DNA of 64,000 bases, taken from AWTP1-13 sp963840075 (GTDB taxonomy: Bacteria; Pseudomonadota; Alphaproteobacteria; Rhizobiales; Hyphomicrobiaceae). The notes below the pieces were generated by a model. It made no database searches, was not told the DNA's origin, and saw only the letters and a program-made list of their open reading frames with translations. The DNA lies in assembly GCA_963840075.1 (NCBI GenBank), contig CAWIXS010000001.1, forward strand, positions 124,001 through 188,000, read 5' to 3'. This document shows, one piece after another, positions 51,351 to 60,558 of the stretch (its first letter is position 1; each line of letters begins with the position of its first letter). A program made the position numbers and the translations under genes.

Positions 51351-54300
51351 CTATCCCGGCTTGTCCGGCTGCGTCTCGCGGTTGGAAGGCGCCACGGGAC
51401 CAGCAGGCGCCGGAGGCGGATGCGGGATCGGAGGCAGCTTCTCGAACTGCTTGCGCAGGCGTTCCGCCTCGTCGAGCCGGCGTTGCTCCTCGAGCTTGCG
51501 CAGCCGCTCCAGCTCCTCCATGTCCTGCCCGATCCTGCGAGCGGCGAGCTCCTGCTCTAGGGCGGTCGCATCGATCTGGGGCTCGAGCGCACCCAGGGAG
51601 GCGAGCGCTCCGCGATAGGATACGGTCACCTGCGGGAGCGGCTTGCCGTCCGCGCCCGCCGGGCGCGCCTCCAGCCGCCATTGCGAGTCGAGCGTGAGGC
51701 CGTTGAGGTCGAGACGCACCGTTCCGTCGGTGCGCCCGGCGTCCGTGTCGATCACCAGGGACTTGTTGCGCAACTGACCTTCGGCAAGCTCCAGCACGAC
51801 CGTTTTCCGCTCGAGCGCGAGGCTGCCAATGCCCAGCCCCGCCGCCAGACGCTGCCGCAGCGTCGCCACCAGCTTGCCTGCCTCGGCCTTCAGCGCGGCG
51901 TCGGCGGCAGCCGCGACCGAGCCGGGCCACAGCGTGCCGAGCTTCGCCTCGCCGAACGTCACGCTGCCCTTGCCCTGCAGCGCCGACATGACGGCACGCG
52001 GGCTCAAGCCGCGCCCGCTGAAGGCGATGCTGCCCTTCATCGGGCCGCTGGCGCTCGGTGAGCTGCCGCCTGCGATCTCCTCCAGCGCGATCCGGAAGTC
52101 CAGGGTGCCGCGCACGTCGGCGCCTGCCGCCGCCTTGTCGATCCTGAGGGAGGCCTTGAACTCTCCGCCCAGCCCGGAGCCCGTGATCTCCTTCACCTCG
52201 AGCTTCCCTGGCCGGAGCACCGCGGTAATTTTCGCACGGTCGAGGGCAAGGCCCTCCGCCAGGGTCAGGCGCTTGGCGCTCAGCTCTACCTGGCCCTCGA
52301 AGCCGTCGAGGACAGACGCGCTGAACGGCTCGTCCGGCCAGGGGCTCTGGCGGCCGTGGAGGATCGCGTCCGCGATGCCGGCCGCCGCATGGCGCTGGTC
52401 GAGCAGCAGGCTCAGAAGCCCCGGCACGGTGGCCTCTTCGGTGGTGAGGCTGGCATCGATGCGGCGCCGGTCGCCGACGTTCGCAAGCGCTAAGCGCCCG
52501 GAGAGGCGCGCCGCGCCGACCTGGAGGGTGAGCTTCTCGATGCCTATGGAGCCGCGTTCAACGACCAGCTTGAGCTTGCCACTGACGGGCACTCCGTCCG
52601 CCCGCAGCGGCGGGGCAAGCCCGGCGAGAGCCGCGAGCGGCGTGCCGCTGCCGGCGCGCACCTCGAGATCACCCTCGGCTTTGGCTCCGGTCTCGCCCAG
52701 GCGGAGATGGCCGCGGAAGCTCAGTCCGATATCGCCGGCCTCGAGCGAGGCGGCCGTCGCAATCCCGTCGGATGGGACACCGTTGGCGCGGATGACAACC
52801 CGGCCGGGCTTTGCGGCGTCGCCCGGCCCCGCGGGCAAGCCTCCCGCAAAGACCAGGGAGGTGACCTTCGCGCCGTTCGCGGACTGCAGCGAGGCCGTCA
52901 GGTCCGCCCGCCCGCCGCGCCAGCCGCCGGTTCCGCCATCGAGCCGCGCGTCGACCCTGACGGCGGCGTCGTTGACCTCGCCGTCGAGCACCAGGTCGGC
53001 CGCCGTCGGCGTCCGGGTGCCGAACGTGATCGTGCCGGCGAGGCGCAGTGGAGCGATGGTCCGCTCGCGGTCGGCAGCTGGGCGGAGCGCGGCAGGCACG
53101 CCCAGGAGCTCCGCCAGCGGGGCGATGCCGGCAGCGGTCTCGGCCATGACCACGCCGCGCAGGCTCCCCTTGGGCTGCGCCGCCAGGTTGTCGACGGCAC
53201 CCTCCAGCTCGATGCTGTAGCCCTCGTCGCTGAGGAGACGCAGCTGCAGCTGCTTGAGGTTGCCGCCCTTCATCTCCACCACCGCACTGAGGTCGCGATA
53301 GGTGCGCTCGGACGTGACGAGCTGCCCGGCCTTCACGCGCAGGTCGATGTCGGCTCTCGCGGGTCCGGGCGCGCGCACCTCGGCCTGCTTCGCGCCGGAC
53401 GTGCGGGTCAGGCGATCGAGGGCGTCGAGCAGGTTGAGCCCCTCGGGGATCAACCCGCGCGCATCGAGCCTCGGGCCCTCCAGGGCCACGACGAGCTCCG
53501 GCCGGCCGGCCCACTTGTAGCGCAGGCTCCCGCCGAGCATGGTTCCCGCCAGGCTGCCGGCCAAGTCGGGGGCCGCGGCGTGCGCCGCGTCGACGACGAG
53601 CCCGGTGCGAATCTCGAAGGGACTGTCGGCGTTCGGGCCGAGAGACACCTTCTGCCCGCCCGCCCAGGTCAGGAAGCGTGCCGCGCTCGCTCCGCGCAGA
53701 TTGAGGTGGCCCTTGAAGGCGAGGGCTTCCGCCGGACCCGCTATAGCGCCCTTCAGCTCGGCCTTGCTGCCGCCGGGCAGCTCCAGGCGCAGGTCCTCGA
53801 CCTCCAGCCTTCGGGCCGACTGCGCGAGCCGCAACCGCACCGGTCCCACGGCTTCGCCGCGGAGGTTGGCCTGCTGGATGTTGAGACGCATCCGCGCCCG
53901 GCCGTCCGCGGGCAACAGCTCCCGCGCCCAGGCAGCGAGCTTGGCAATGCCGTCGATAGCCGCGGTGCCCTCCGAGACGCCCAGCACGCGATCGAGGTCC
54001 AGCCAGCGCGAGGAGAGGTCCATGTCGACAGCCAGGGCCTTGCGCCAGCTGGCCCGCATGGTGCCGGCGACAATCTGCAGCCTGCCGGTCTGGTCGAAGG
54101 TCAGCGTCAGCTCGGGCAGATTTGCGCCCGCCGCGTCGGCCTCGATCGCCGCCTTGAGCTCGAAGCCTTCGCGTGCGTCGCTCGCCGGCTCCAGGTCCGG
54201 CCCGTCCGCCGACGTGCGCTGCGTCCCCAGGAGCGACCGGCCAGGGAGCGGCAGTCGCGCCGTCAGATTGCCTTTGATGCGCGTCTTGCCCATGAGGTCG

Positions 54301-54998
54301 ACCGCGCGAGCTTCGAGCAGGTAGGAGGTGTTGGTCTCCGGAAGGCGCAGGGAGATCCTGAAGGGAATGGACCCATCGCCTTCGGGCAGGCTGGTCGACA
54401 GTCGCAGCTCGCGCTTGCCCCCCGCGGGACCGTACTCCCCGCGGAAGCGGTAGGGGCCTTCGAGCGCCGGTGCCGACAGCTCGCCGTTCAGCCCGTCGAG
54501 CCGCGCATACTCGACGCCGTCCGAGCCGTGCAGGGCGAGCACCCCGTCGCGTATCCTGAGCGACGCCAGCGCGACGTTGGCGGGCACGTAGCCGGCGGAG
54601 CGCAGGGCCTGGGCGAAGCTCTGCCAGTTCCAGCCGCCCTTGGCGTCGAGCGCCAGGCGCAGCACCGGGCGCTGAAACTCGATCTCGTGCGCCTCGACCA
54701 CCCCGCGGAACAGCGGCGCGATGGAAAGCTTGATGCTCAGGCTGTCGGTCTTGAAGAAGGGGCCGTCGAGGTTCGACGCCGCATCGGCGATGCGCACCTT
54801 CTCCAGGCGGAAGTAGGGGGTCGGAAGCAGGTGGAGGTTCACGTCGCCGTCCACCTGGACCTCGCGGCCGACGACCTTCTTCGCCTCCTGCTCGAACCAG
54901 CCGCGATAGCTGTTCCAGTCGATGAAGTGGGGGACGGCGAACAGCGCAGCGATCACCGTGATGACAAACACCGCAATGGCAATGAGCAGGTTGTTCAT
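51351..54998 (-). CDS. AsmA family protein
   Basis: A 1215-residue inner-membrane protein with an N-terminal anchor (LLIAIAVFVITVIAALFAVP) and a long periplasmic part. The N-terminal AsmA core is clear (NSYRGWFEQEAKKVVGREVQ, LLPTPYFRLEKVRIADAASN, EFQRPVLRLALDAKGGWNWQ), followed by repeated beta-groove segments and the C-terminal AsmA-2 part (FSGRGLSPRAVMSALQGKGS, LRIDKAAAGADVRGTLDFRI). AsmA-like bridges are thought to move phospholipids between membranes. It ends in a coiled, Glu/Arg-rich helix and a Pro-rich tail (LPPIPHPPPAPAGP), unusual for the family. Confidence 0.92.
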   Translation of the reverse strand: MNNLLIAIAVFVITVIAALFAVPHFIDWNSYRGWFEQEAKKVVGREVQVDGDVNLHLLPTPYFRLEKVRIADAASNLDGPFFKTDSLSIKLSIAPLFRGVVEAHEIEFQRPVLRLALDAKGGWNWQSFAQALRSAGYVPANVALASLRIRDGVLALHGSDGVEYARLDGLNGELSAPALEGPYRFRGEYGPAGGKRELRLSTSLPEGDGSIPFRISLRLPETNTSYLLEARAVDLMGKTRIKGNLTARLPLPGRSLLGTQRTSADGPDLEPASDAREGFELKAAIEADAAGANLPELTLTFDQTGRLQIVAGTMRASWRKALAVDMDLSSRWLDLDRVLGVSEGTAAIDGIAKLAAWARELLPADGRARMRLNIQQANLRGEAVGPVRLRLAQSARRLEVEDLRLELPGGSKAELKGAIAGPAEALAFKGHLNLRGASAARFLTWAGGQKVSLGPNADSPFEIRTGLVVDAAHAAAPDLAGSLAGTMLGGSLRYKWAGRPELVVALEGPRLDARGLIPEGLNLLDALDRLTRTSGAKQAEVRAPGPARADIDLRVKAGQLVTSERTYRDLSAVVEMKGGNLKQLQLRLLSDEGYSIELEGAVDNLAAQPKGSLRGVVMAETAAGIAPLAELLGVPAALRPAADRERTIAPLRLAGTITFGTRTPTAADLVLDGEVNDAAVRVDARLDGGTGGWRGGRADLTASLQSANGAKVTSLVFAGGLPAGPGDAAKPGRVVIRANGVPSDGIATAASLEAGDIGLSFRGHLRLGETGAKAEGDLEVRAGSGTPLAALAGLAPPLRADGVPVSGKLKLVVERGSIGIEKLTLQVGAARLSGRLALANVGDRRRIDASLTTEEATVPGLLSLLLDQRHAAAGIADAILHGRQSPWPDEPFSASVLDGFEGQVELSAKRLTLAEGLALDRAKITAVLRPGKLEVKEITGSGLGGEFKASLRIDKAAAGADVRGTLDFRIALEEIAGGSSPSASGPMKGSIAFSGRGLSPRAVMSALQGKGSVTFGEAKLGTLWPGSVAAAADAALKAEAGKLVATLRQRLAAGLGIGSLALERKTVVLELAEGQLRNKSLVIDTDAGRTDGTVRLDLNGLTLDSQWRLEARPAGADGKPLPQVTVSYRGALASLGALEPQIDATALEQELAARRIGQDMEELERLRKLEEQRRLDEAERLRKQFEKLPPIPHPPPAPAGPVAPSNRETQPDKPG

Positions 54999-55325
54999 GG
55001 GGCCGTCCCCCGGGCCGTCCCGATGGCCGCGGCGACTCGCGGAGACAGCCGCGGGCTTGCGTGCGATGCCCCGCGCACCCGCTTAGGGTGCGCCCGAGGT
55101 CGCATTCTGCCGCAGCAACCCATGCTTCATCCCTTCGCGCGGACCTCGTGGGGGGACGAGGGGCGCCCACCCTCGTTTGCCGCCACCGCGCTCAAGGTTC
55201 AGACTATCACAAGACCGCACGCAAGTGTGGATCGGGAATTTGGCAACCCGGCAATCGTTCCGGGGGTTGTGGGAAGGGCAGCGGGTGCGATTGCCTGGCA
55301 CTTTCGGGTGCTATAGTTGCAGGCA

Positions 55326-57695
55326 ATGGCCTCGAATCGAGAAACGACAGCTCGCATCGTGCCCGCCGGCCCTGCGCCGGGCGGGTCGATATCGGCGCGG
55401 GCGCTGGGACGCCCGGAGGCTCCGTATTTCGACGAGCTCAATCCGGAGCAGCGCGCGGCCGTCGAGGCGCTGGACGGGCCCGTCCTGGTGCTCGCAGGTG
55501 CCGGGACCGGCAAGACCCGCGTCCTGACCACGCGCATTGCCCATATCCTGCGTTCCGGCCGCGCCCGCGCCTCGCAGATCCTCGCGGTAACCTTCACCAA
55601 CAAGGCCGCGCGCGAGATGAAGGAGCGGATCGGCGCGCTGGTCGGCGGCGCCGTCGAAGGCATGCCGTGGCTCGGCACCTTCCACGCCATCGGCGTCAAG
55701 ATCCTGCGCCGCCATGCCGAGCTGGTGGGCCTGAGGTCGGGCTTCACGATCCTCGATGCCGATGACCAGCTGCGCCTCATCAAGCAGGTGATCGAGGGCG
55801 AGGGGCTCGACAAGGACCGCTGGCCAGCGCGCCAGCTGGCGGCCCTGATCGACCGTTGGAAGAACCGCGGCCTGACACCCGACAAGGTGCCGCGCGGCGA
55901 GGCGTTCGGTTTCGCCGAGGGCAAGGGCGCCAAGCTCTATGCCGCCTACCAGCAGCGCCTCAAGGAGCTGAACGCGGCCGATTTCGGCGACCTGCTGCTC
56001 GAGGTGCTGCGGCTGTTCCGCGACAACCCGGACGTGCTGGCGGACTACCAGCAGCGGTTCCGCTACATCCTGGTCGACGAGTACCAGGACACCAACATCG
56101 CCCAGTATCTGTGGCTGCGCCTGCTCGCCGGCGGCACGCCCAACATCTGCTGCGTGGGCGACGACGACCAGTCCATCTACGGCTGGCGCGGCGCCGAGGT
56201 GGACAACATCCTGCGCTTCGAGCTGGACTTCCCCGATGCGACCGTGATCCGGCTCGAGCGCAACTATCGCTCCACCGGCCGCATCCTGGCCGCGGCGGCC
56301 GGCCTGATCGCGCACAACGAGGGCCGCCTCGGCAAGACGCTCTTCACCGACGACGCCTTGGGCGAGCGCGTCACCGTCGCGGCCTTCTGGGACGACGAGG
56401 AGGAAGCGCGCGCGATCGGCGACGACATCGAGGCCCTGCGCAAGGGCGGCCAGCGCCTCGACGAGATCGCCATCCTGGTGCGGGCCTCGTTCCAGATGCG
56501 CGCCTTCGAGGACCGGTTCGTCACGCTCGGGCTGCCCTACCGCGTGGTCGGTGGCCCGCGCTTCTACGAGCGCCAGGAGATCAAGGACGCCATCGCCTAC
56601 CTCGAGATCACCCTGAACCCCGCCAACGACCTGAAATTCGAGCGCATCCTCAACGTGCCGAAGCGCGGGCTGGGCGACACGAGCCTGCGGCGCATCAACG
56701 AGCTGGCGCGGGCGCGCGGCGGCATCCCGCTCCATGCCGCCGCGCGCGAGATCGTGGAGACGGAGGAGCTGACCGGCAGGGCGCGCAAGTCGCTCGCCGA
56801 TCTCATCGCCTCGTTCGAGCGCTGGCGCGGCGCCATCGAGGGCATGCGCCACACCGAGCTCGCCGAGCTGATCCTCGACGAGTCCGGCTACACCCAGATG
56901 TGGCAGCAGGACAAGAGCCCCCAGGCCCACTCCCGGCTGGAGAACCTCAAGGAGCTGATCCGCTTCATGGACGAGTTCGAGACGCTGCAGGGCTTCCTGG
57001 AGCACGTCGCCCTCGTCATGGACGCCGACACCGCCGACGGCGAGGAGCGGGTAACCCTCATGACGCTGCACGCCGCCAAGGGCCTGGAGTTCGACGTGGT
57101 GTTCCTGCCCGGCTGGGAGGAGGGGCTGTTCCCGCACCAGCGCAGCCTGGACGAAGGCGGCAACGCGGGCCTGGAGGAGGAGCGGCGGCTCGCCTATGTC
57201 GGCCTCACGCGCGCCAAGCGCACGGCCAAGGTGAGCTTCGCCCAGAACCGGCGCAATCGCGGGCTGTGGCAGGCCGCCGCGCCGTCGCGCTTCGTCGACG
57301 AGCTGCCGGCCGAGCACGTCGAGGTGGTGGAATCCAAGAGCGCCTATGGCGGCGGCGGTGCCGGCCGTTTCAACCCCTACGGCCGCAGCCGCTTCGATGA
57401 GCCCGGCGCCGGCTTCGCCAGCGGCTATGCCACGCCAGGCTGGCAGCGGGCCAAGGAGCAATGGGGCCGCGAGGACCGCAAGCGATCGCGCGGCCCGATG
57501 ACCATCGAGGGTGAGCTTGTTGCCTCCTCGACCGGGCGCGGATCGGGCTACGTCCCGGGCGAGCGGGTGTTCCACCAGAAGTACGGCTACGGCGATGTGG
57601 CCGAGGTGGACGGCAACAAGCTCATCGTCGACTTCGACAAGGCCGGCCAGAAGCGCGTCATCGACAGCTTCGTCGTCCGCGCCGGCCAGGCGTAA
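55326..57695 (+). CDS. uvrD: ATP-dependent DNA helicase UvrD/PcrA
   Basis: A 789-residue superfamily 1A helicase acting in nucleotide-excision and mismatch repair. Walker A VLAGAGTGKTRVLTTRIAH; motif Ia TFTNKAAREMKERI; motif II YILVDEYQDTN; motif III GDDDQSIYGWRGA; motif IV IRLERNYRST; motif V TLMTLHAAKGLEFDVVFLP; motif VI EERRLAYVGLTRAK. The C-terminal tail ends in a Tudor-like module (YVPGERVFHQKYGYGDVAEV) that binds RNA polymerase in PcrA/UvrD. ATG 55326 is chosen over an upstream TTG at 55317. Confidence 0.97.
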   Translation: MASNRETTARIVPAGPAPGGSISARALGRPEAPYFDELNPEQRAAVEALDGPVLVLAGAGTGKTRVLTTRIAHILRSGRARASQILAVTFTNKAAREMKERIGALVGGAVEGMPWLGTFHAIGVKILRRHAELVGLRSGFTILDADDQLRLIKQVIEGEGLDKDRWPARQLAALIDRWKNRGLTPDKVPRGEAFGFAEGKGAKLYAAYQQRLKELNAADFGDLLLEVLRLFRDNPDVLADYQQRFRYILVDEYQDTNIAQYLWLRLLAGGTPNICCVGDDDQSIYGWRGAEVDNILRFELDFPDATVIRLERNYRSTGRILAAAAGLIAHNEGRLGKTLFTDDALGERVTVAAFWDDEEEARAIGDDIEALRKGGQRLDEIAILVRASFQMRAFEDRFVTLGLPYRVVGGPRFYERQEIKDAIAYLEITLNPANDLKFERILNVPKRGLGDTSLRRINELARARGGIPLHAAAREIVETEELTGRARKSLADLIASFERWRGAIEGMRHTELAELILDESGYTQMWQQDKSPQAHSRLENLKELIRFMDEFETLQGFLEHVALVMDADTADGEERVTLMTLHAAKGLEFDVVFLPGWEEGLFPHQRSLDEGGNAGLEEERRLAYVGLTRAKRTAKVSFAQNRRNRGLWQAAAPSRFVDELPAEHVEVVESKSAYGGGGAGRFNPYGRSRFDEPGAGFASGYATPGWQRAKEQWGREDRKRSRGPMTIEGELVASSTGRGSGYVPGERVFHQKYGYGDVAEVDGNKLIVDFDKAGQKRVIDSFVVRAGQA

Positions 57696-57703
57696 CCCCA
57701 TCC

Positions 57704-57792
57704 ACCCGTCATCCCGGAAGGCGACGCCGGTGGCCAACTATCCGGGACCTCCCAAAGCGAGTCTCACCTGCGAGGTCCCGGATCGGAGCGCC
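57704..57792. repeat. Palindromic element, family C copy 4
   Basis: CCCGTCATCCCGGAAGGCGA, then CCGGGACCTCCC and CGAGGTCCCGGATCGGAGCG. It separates the converging uvrD and leuD stops. Confidence 0.85.
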
Positions 57793-57825
57793 AAGGCTAC
57801 CTGATCTCCGCACTCAGCTTCCGAG

Positions 57826-58431
57826 TCAAACCCAGGGCTTGGCCGCCTGGACCTTGGACTCGTAGTCGCCGATCGCCTTCTCGCTCCCCAGCGTCAACCC
57901 GATGTTGTCCAGGCCCTCCAGCAGGCAGCGCTTGCGGAAGGGGTCCATCTCGAAGGTGATGCAGCCGCCGTCGGGGCCGCGGATCTCCTGCTTCTCCAGG
58001 TCGATGGTGATGGTGGCGTTGGCGCCGCGGCTGGCGTCGTCCATCAGCTTGTCCACGTCGGCCTGCGGCAGCCTGATCGGCAGGATGCCGTTCTGGAAGC
58101 AGTTGTTGAAGAAGATGTCGGCGAACGAGGGCGCGATCACGCAGCGGATGCCGTAGTCGAGCAGCGCCCACGGCGCGTGCTCGCGCGAGGAGCCGCAGCC
58201 GAAGTTCTCGCCCGCAACCAGGATCTGGGCCTTGCGGTAGGCCGGCTTGTTGAGCACGAAGTCGGGCTTCTCCTTGCCGGCCTCGTCGTAGCGCAGCTCG
58301 TAGAGCAGGTACTTGCCGAGCCCGGTGCGCTCGATGGTCTTCAGGTACTGCTTGGGGATGATGGCGTCGGTGTCGATGTTGATCATCGGCAGCGGTGCTG
58401 CGACCCCCGTCAAGGTCGTGAACTTGTCCAT
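57826..58431 (-). CDS. leuD: 3-isopropylmalate dehydratase small subunit
   Basis: A 201-residue subunit that with LeuC isomerises 2- to 3-isopropylmalate in leucine synthesis. Family motifs: NIDTDAIIPKQYLKTIERTG, ILVAGENFGCGSSREHAPWA (substrate-binding loop), FADIFFNNCFQNGILPI and MDPFRKRCLLEGLDNIGLTL. leuC is not adjacent. Start ATG 58431, with GGGAGGACGGGCAAGGC before it. Confidence 0.97.
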   Translation of the reverse strand: MDKFTTLTGVAAPLPMINIDTDAIIPKQYLKTIERTGLGKYLLYELRYDEAGKEKPDFVLNKPAYRKAQILVAGENFGCGSSREHAPWALLDYGIRCVIAPSFADIFFNNCFQNGILPIRLPQADVDKLMDDASRGANATITIDLEKQEIRGPDGGCITFEMDPFRKRCLLEGLDNIGLTLGSEKAIGDYESKVQAAKPWV

Positions 58432-58464
58432 GCCTTGCCCGTCCTCCCGTCCTTGTTGCCTGCC

Positions 58465-58605
58465 TCAAGCCCTGAGCCCGTCCGCCAGCGCCTGGAAGTA
58501 GCCCTCGGCCTCGAGCAGCCGCTCGATGCGCCCGGCGTGCCCGGCGGCCAGCATCCCCCGCAGCGGCCCCTTGCCGCCGAGCTGGCCGAGCCGCCTTTTA
58601 ACGCC
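58465..58605 (-). pseudogene. Truncated gene fragment at island edge
   Basis: The minus frame VKRRLGQLGGKGPLRGMLAA, HAGRIERLLEAEGYFQALAD, GLRA ends at 58465, 34 bases before leuD, and is cut short upstream by a stop near 58608. The codon use and Leu/Ala/Glu pattern look like the end of a genuine chromosomal gene. It is probably the C-terminal remainder left by integration of the downstream element. No family recognised. Confidence 0.4.
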
Positions 58606-58779
58606 AGCCAGCTTGCGCCCGTCAAGATGATAACAAGTGCGTGACCGGCTCGACCATATCGCGCCATGCCGACCGTAAGTCGCTGACGCGATTGACGTTT
58701 CGCCTCTCTGCCTTCCACATGCTCAACCGCCTCGAACCGCCTCTACCAGCCCACTTCGGAGACTTTTTGGAGACTTTTT
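58606..58779. other. Probable left junction of an integrative element
   Basis: Base composition falls from here onward. GGAGACTTTTT occurs twice in tandem (58757-58779) just before the recombinase start. CATATCGCGCCAT (about 58654) recurs at about 60291. No tRNA gene or clear attachment core is visible. Confidence 0.4.
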
Positions 58780-59886
58780 GTGCCCCGCCTGCTGCTCACT
58801 GATATCGCCATTCGCGCGCTGAAGCCCAGCGGCAAGCAGCGGAAGTTTTGGTGCTCGCGCACTCCCAACTTCGGTCTGCTTCTCTCCCAAGCCGGCGGCA
58901 AGTCTTTCTTCTTCATGGCACCGCGCACGCGGCGCCGCATTGCTCTCGGCAAGTGGCCAACGACACCTCTCAAGCAGGCCCGAGCCGCCGCACGTCGGCT
59001 GCTCCTCGATCCGCAATCCACCGCCCTTACGCCCGCAACGTTCTCCGAGGCCTTCACCGCCTACTACGACCGCCGCATCGAACCGAACTACCGGACGCGT
59101 ACCGCCACCCAGCTCAAAGGTCTCGTCGAACGTCATGCAGGGACGCTTTCTTCCAAACGCATCGCGGCGCTGACGACGCAGGAGCTTGCCGACCTCCTTG
59201 CCGCTCCCACCATCACTCCGACCCAAGCCAATCACCTCTACGGCGTCCTACGCACATTTTTCAAGTGGGCTCAGCAACAACAGTACGTCACGCGCAGCCC
59301 GCTCACTTTCCCCAAGCCGCATAAGGAGAAGTCACGCGACCGCGTGCTCTCTGACGACGAGCTCCGCAAGGTGTATCTGGCCGCGCAGACCATGGGCCAC
59401 CCTTTCGGCTTCATCATCTTGTTCTGCATCCACACCGGGCTTCGCAAGAACAACGTCGCGCACATGAAATGGACCTACATCACCGAGGAGTACATCACCT
59501 TGCCCGCGGCAGTCATGAAGAGCGAGCGCGAGCACATCCTCCCCAATCTCCTCAACAAAAATCTTACCCTTATTCCAAAGACTTCCGAGTACCTATTCCC
59601 CTCCTCGGTCGGCAAACCTTTCAATGCGTGGACGTACAATAAGCTCCGCCTCGACGAGCTGAGCGGCGTCTCCGGCTACTGCATCCACGACCTGCGGCGC
59701 ACCTTCAGCAGCAAGCTCGCCGAGTGGAAGTGCGCGCCACCGGACATCATCGAGCGCCTGCTCGGCCATGCAACGGCCCTCTCGCCCGTCGCCCGCGTAT
59801 ACAACAAGTGGCACTACCTGCCCCAGATGCGCGAAGCACTTGAGCTGTACGAAAAGCATCTCGCTGCCTTGATCGCCGAACACTGA
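58780..59886 (+). CDS. Tyrosine recombinase (integrase)
   Basis: A 368-residue site-specific recombinase with an N-terminal arm-binding domain (LLTDIAIRALKPSGKQRKFW, the DUF4102-type start), a core-binding part (TFSEAFTAYYDRRIEPNYRT), and the catalytic domain: HTGLRKNNVAHMKW (Arg), HDLRRTFSSKLAEW (His-x-x-Arg), ERLLGHA and ARVYNKW (Tyr341 nucleophile). GTG start right after a duplicated GGAGACTTTTT. It should integrate and excise the element extending to the window end. Confidence 0.93.
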   Translation: MPRLLLTDIAIRALKPSGKQRKFWCSRTPNFGLLLSQAGGKSFFFMAPRTRRRIALGKWPTTPLKQARAAARRLLLDPQSTALTPATFSEAFTAYYDRRIEPNYRTRTATQLKGLVERHAGTLSSKRIAALTTQELADLLAAPTITPTQANHLYGVLRTFFKWAQQQQYVTRSPLTFPKPHKEKSRDRVLSDDELRKVYLAAQTMGHPFGFIILFCIHTGLRKNNVAHMKWTYITEEYITLPAAVMKSEREHILPNLLNKNLTLIPKTSEYLFPSSVGKPFNAWTYNKLRLDELSGVSGYCIHDLRRTFSSKLAEWKCAPPDIIERLLGHATALSPVARVYNKWHYLPQMREALELYEKHLAALIAEH

Positions 59887-59961
59887 GCGTCCTAGATTCT
59901 CGCTGCGCCTGGCGTAAAACCCGGGGGCATCGCGATGCCTCGTTCATTCGAGGTACTCGCG

Positions 59962-60159
59962 ATGCAACGCTTCCTATCTAAGGCTGAAGTTCGGGATAAG
60001 GTGAAGCTCTCATATACCGAGATTGCGCGTCGGGAGGAGCGAGGAGAATTTCCACAGCGTATCCCGCTTGGTACTCACCGCACCTCACGGCGTGTATATC
60101 TCGAGAGTGAAATCGACGCCTGGATCTTGGCACAGGTACAGCGCGCGCGGCCCGAATAA
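59962..60159 (+). CDS. AlpA-family regulator/excisionase
   Basis: A 65-residue MerR-like winged helix (MQRFLSKAEVRDKVKLSYTE, ERGEFPQRIPLGTHRTSRRV, YLESEIDAWI), the standard form of AlpA proteins that control the neighbouring integrase. ATG 59962 follows GAGGT; ATG 59935 is possible. Position directly after the recombinase gene is typical of integrative elements. Confidence 0.9.
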   Translation: MQRFLSKAEVRDKVKLSYTEIARREERGEFPQRIPLGTHRTSRRVYLESEIDAWILAQVQRARPE

Positions 60160-60185
60160 GGGGCCACGGGGCTCACCGGGCAACT

Positions 60186-60283
60186 GGTGAGCCTCTGTCC
60201 TTTACCCTCCAGCTGCCTTACAGACTTGCCTTACAGAGGCATCCAACTTGCCTTTTTGCAAGGCAAACTGCAGGGCAAATTTC
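60186..60283. repeat. TTGCCTT-rich repeat cluster
   Basis: CTTGCCTTACAGA and near copies (CTGCCTTACAGACTTGCCTT, ACTTGCCTTTTTGCAAGGCA) recur, with a short hairpin TTGCCTT / AAGGCAA. May be binding sites for AlpA or a terminator; no gene is supported here. Confidence 0.45.
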
Positions 60284-60299
60284 CCTCGAACATATCGCG

Positions 60300-60515
60300 C
60301 CATATAGCCACATTTCCCACCCGGCCATTAGTCGCGTGCTCCGCGACCCAACTCGCCTCGGCCTTACCGTTCTCACTAACCTAAAGCGGCCGACTTACGC
60401 CCCGAGCCCTTACGTCCTTTATGTCTTTGACGGACTACGGGCTCGGGGGGCTTCGTTGGGTCGCGGAGTACGCTCAGCATATATATAGACACACATGCAT
60501 GGCCGGGTGGGGACA
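60300..60515. repeat. Large imperfect inverted repeat
   Basis: Three separate blocks pair across about 215 bases: CCCACCCGGCCAT (about 60317) with ATGGCCGGGTGGG (about 60499); GCGTGCTCCGCGACCCAAC (60334-60352) with GTTGGGTCGCGGAGTACGC (60455-60473); and CCCCGAGCCC (about 60400) with GGGCTCGGGG (about 60440). Internal loops differ in length. Non-coding, between alpA and the ATPase gene. Confidence 0.72.
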
Positions 60516-60558
60516 GTTCCCGCACGCATTACAATGTATCGCATGGCGGTCGATCTTT

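Noticed and set aside
55280..55326. A sigma-54-like TGGCAC ... TGC promoter before uvrD
   Set aside because: The distance between the GG and GC elements is one base too long, so the match was not accepted.
58606..60303. CATATCGCGCCAT at about 58654 and 60291 as attachment repeats
   Set aside because: Only 13 bases, the second copy lies inside the element rather than at its far end, so it is more likely chance or an internal binding site.
60187..60384. A 65-codon frame after alpA
   Set aside because: No ribosome site, it crosses the TTGCCTT repeats and the inverted repeat, and has no recognisable motif.
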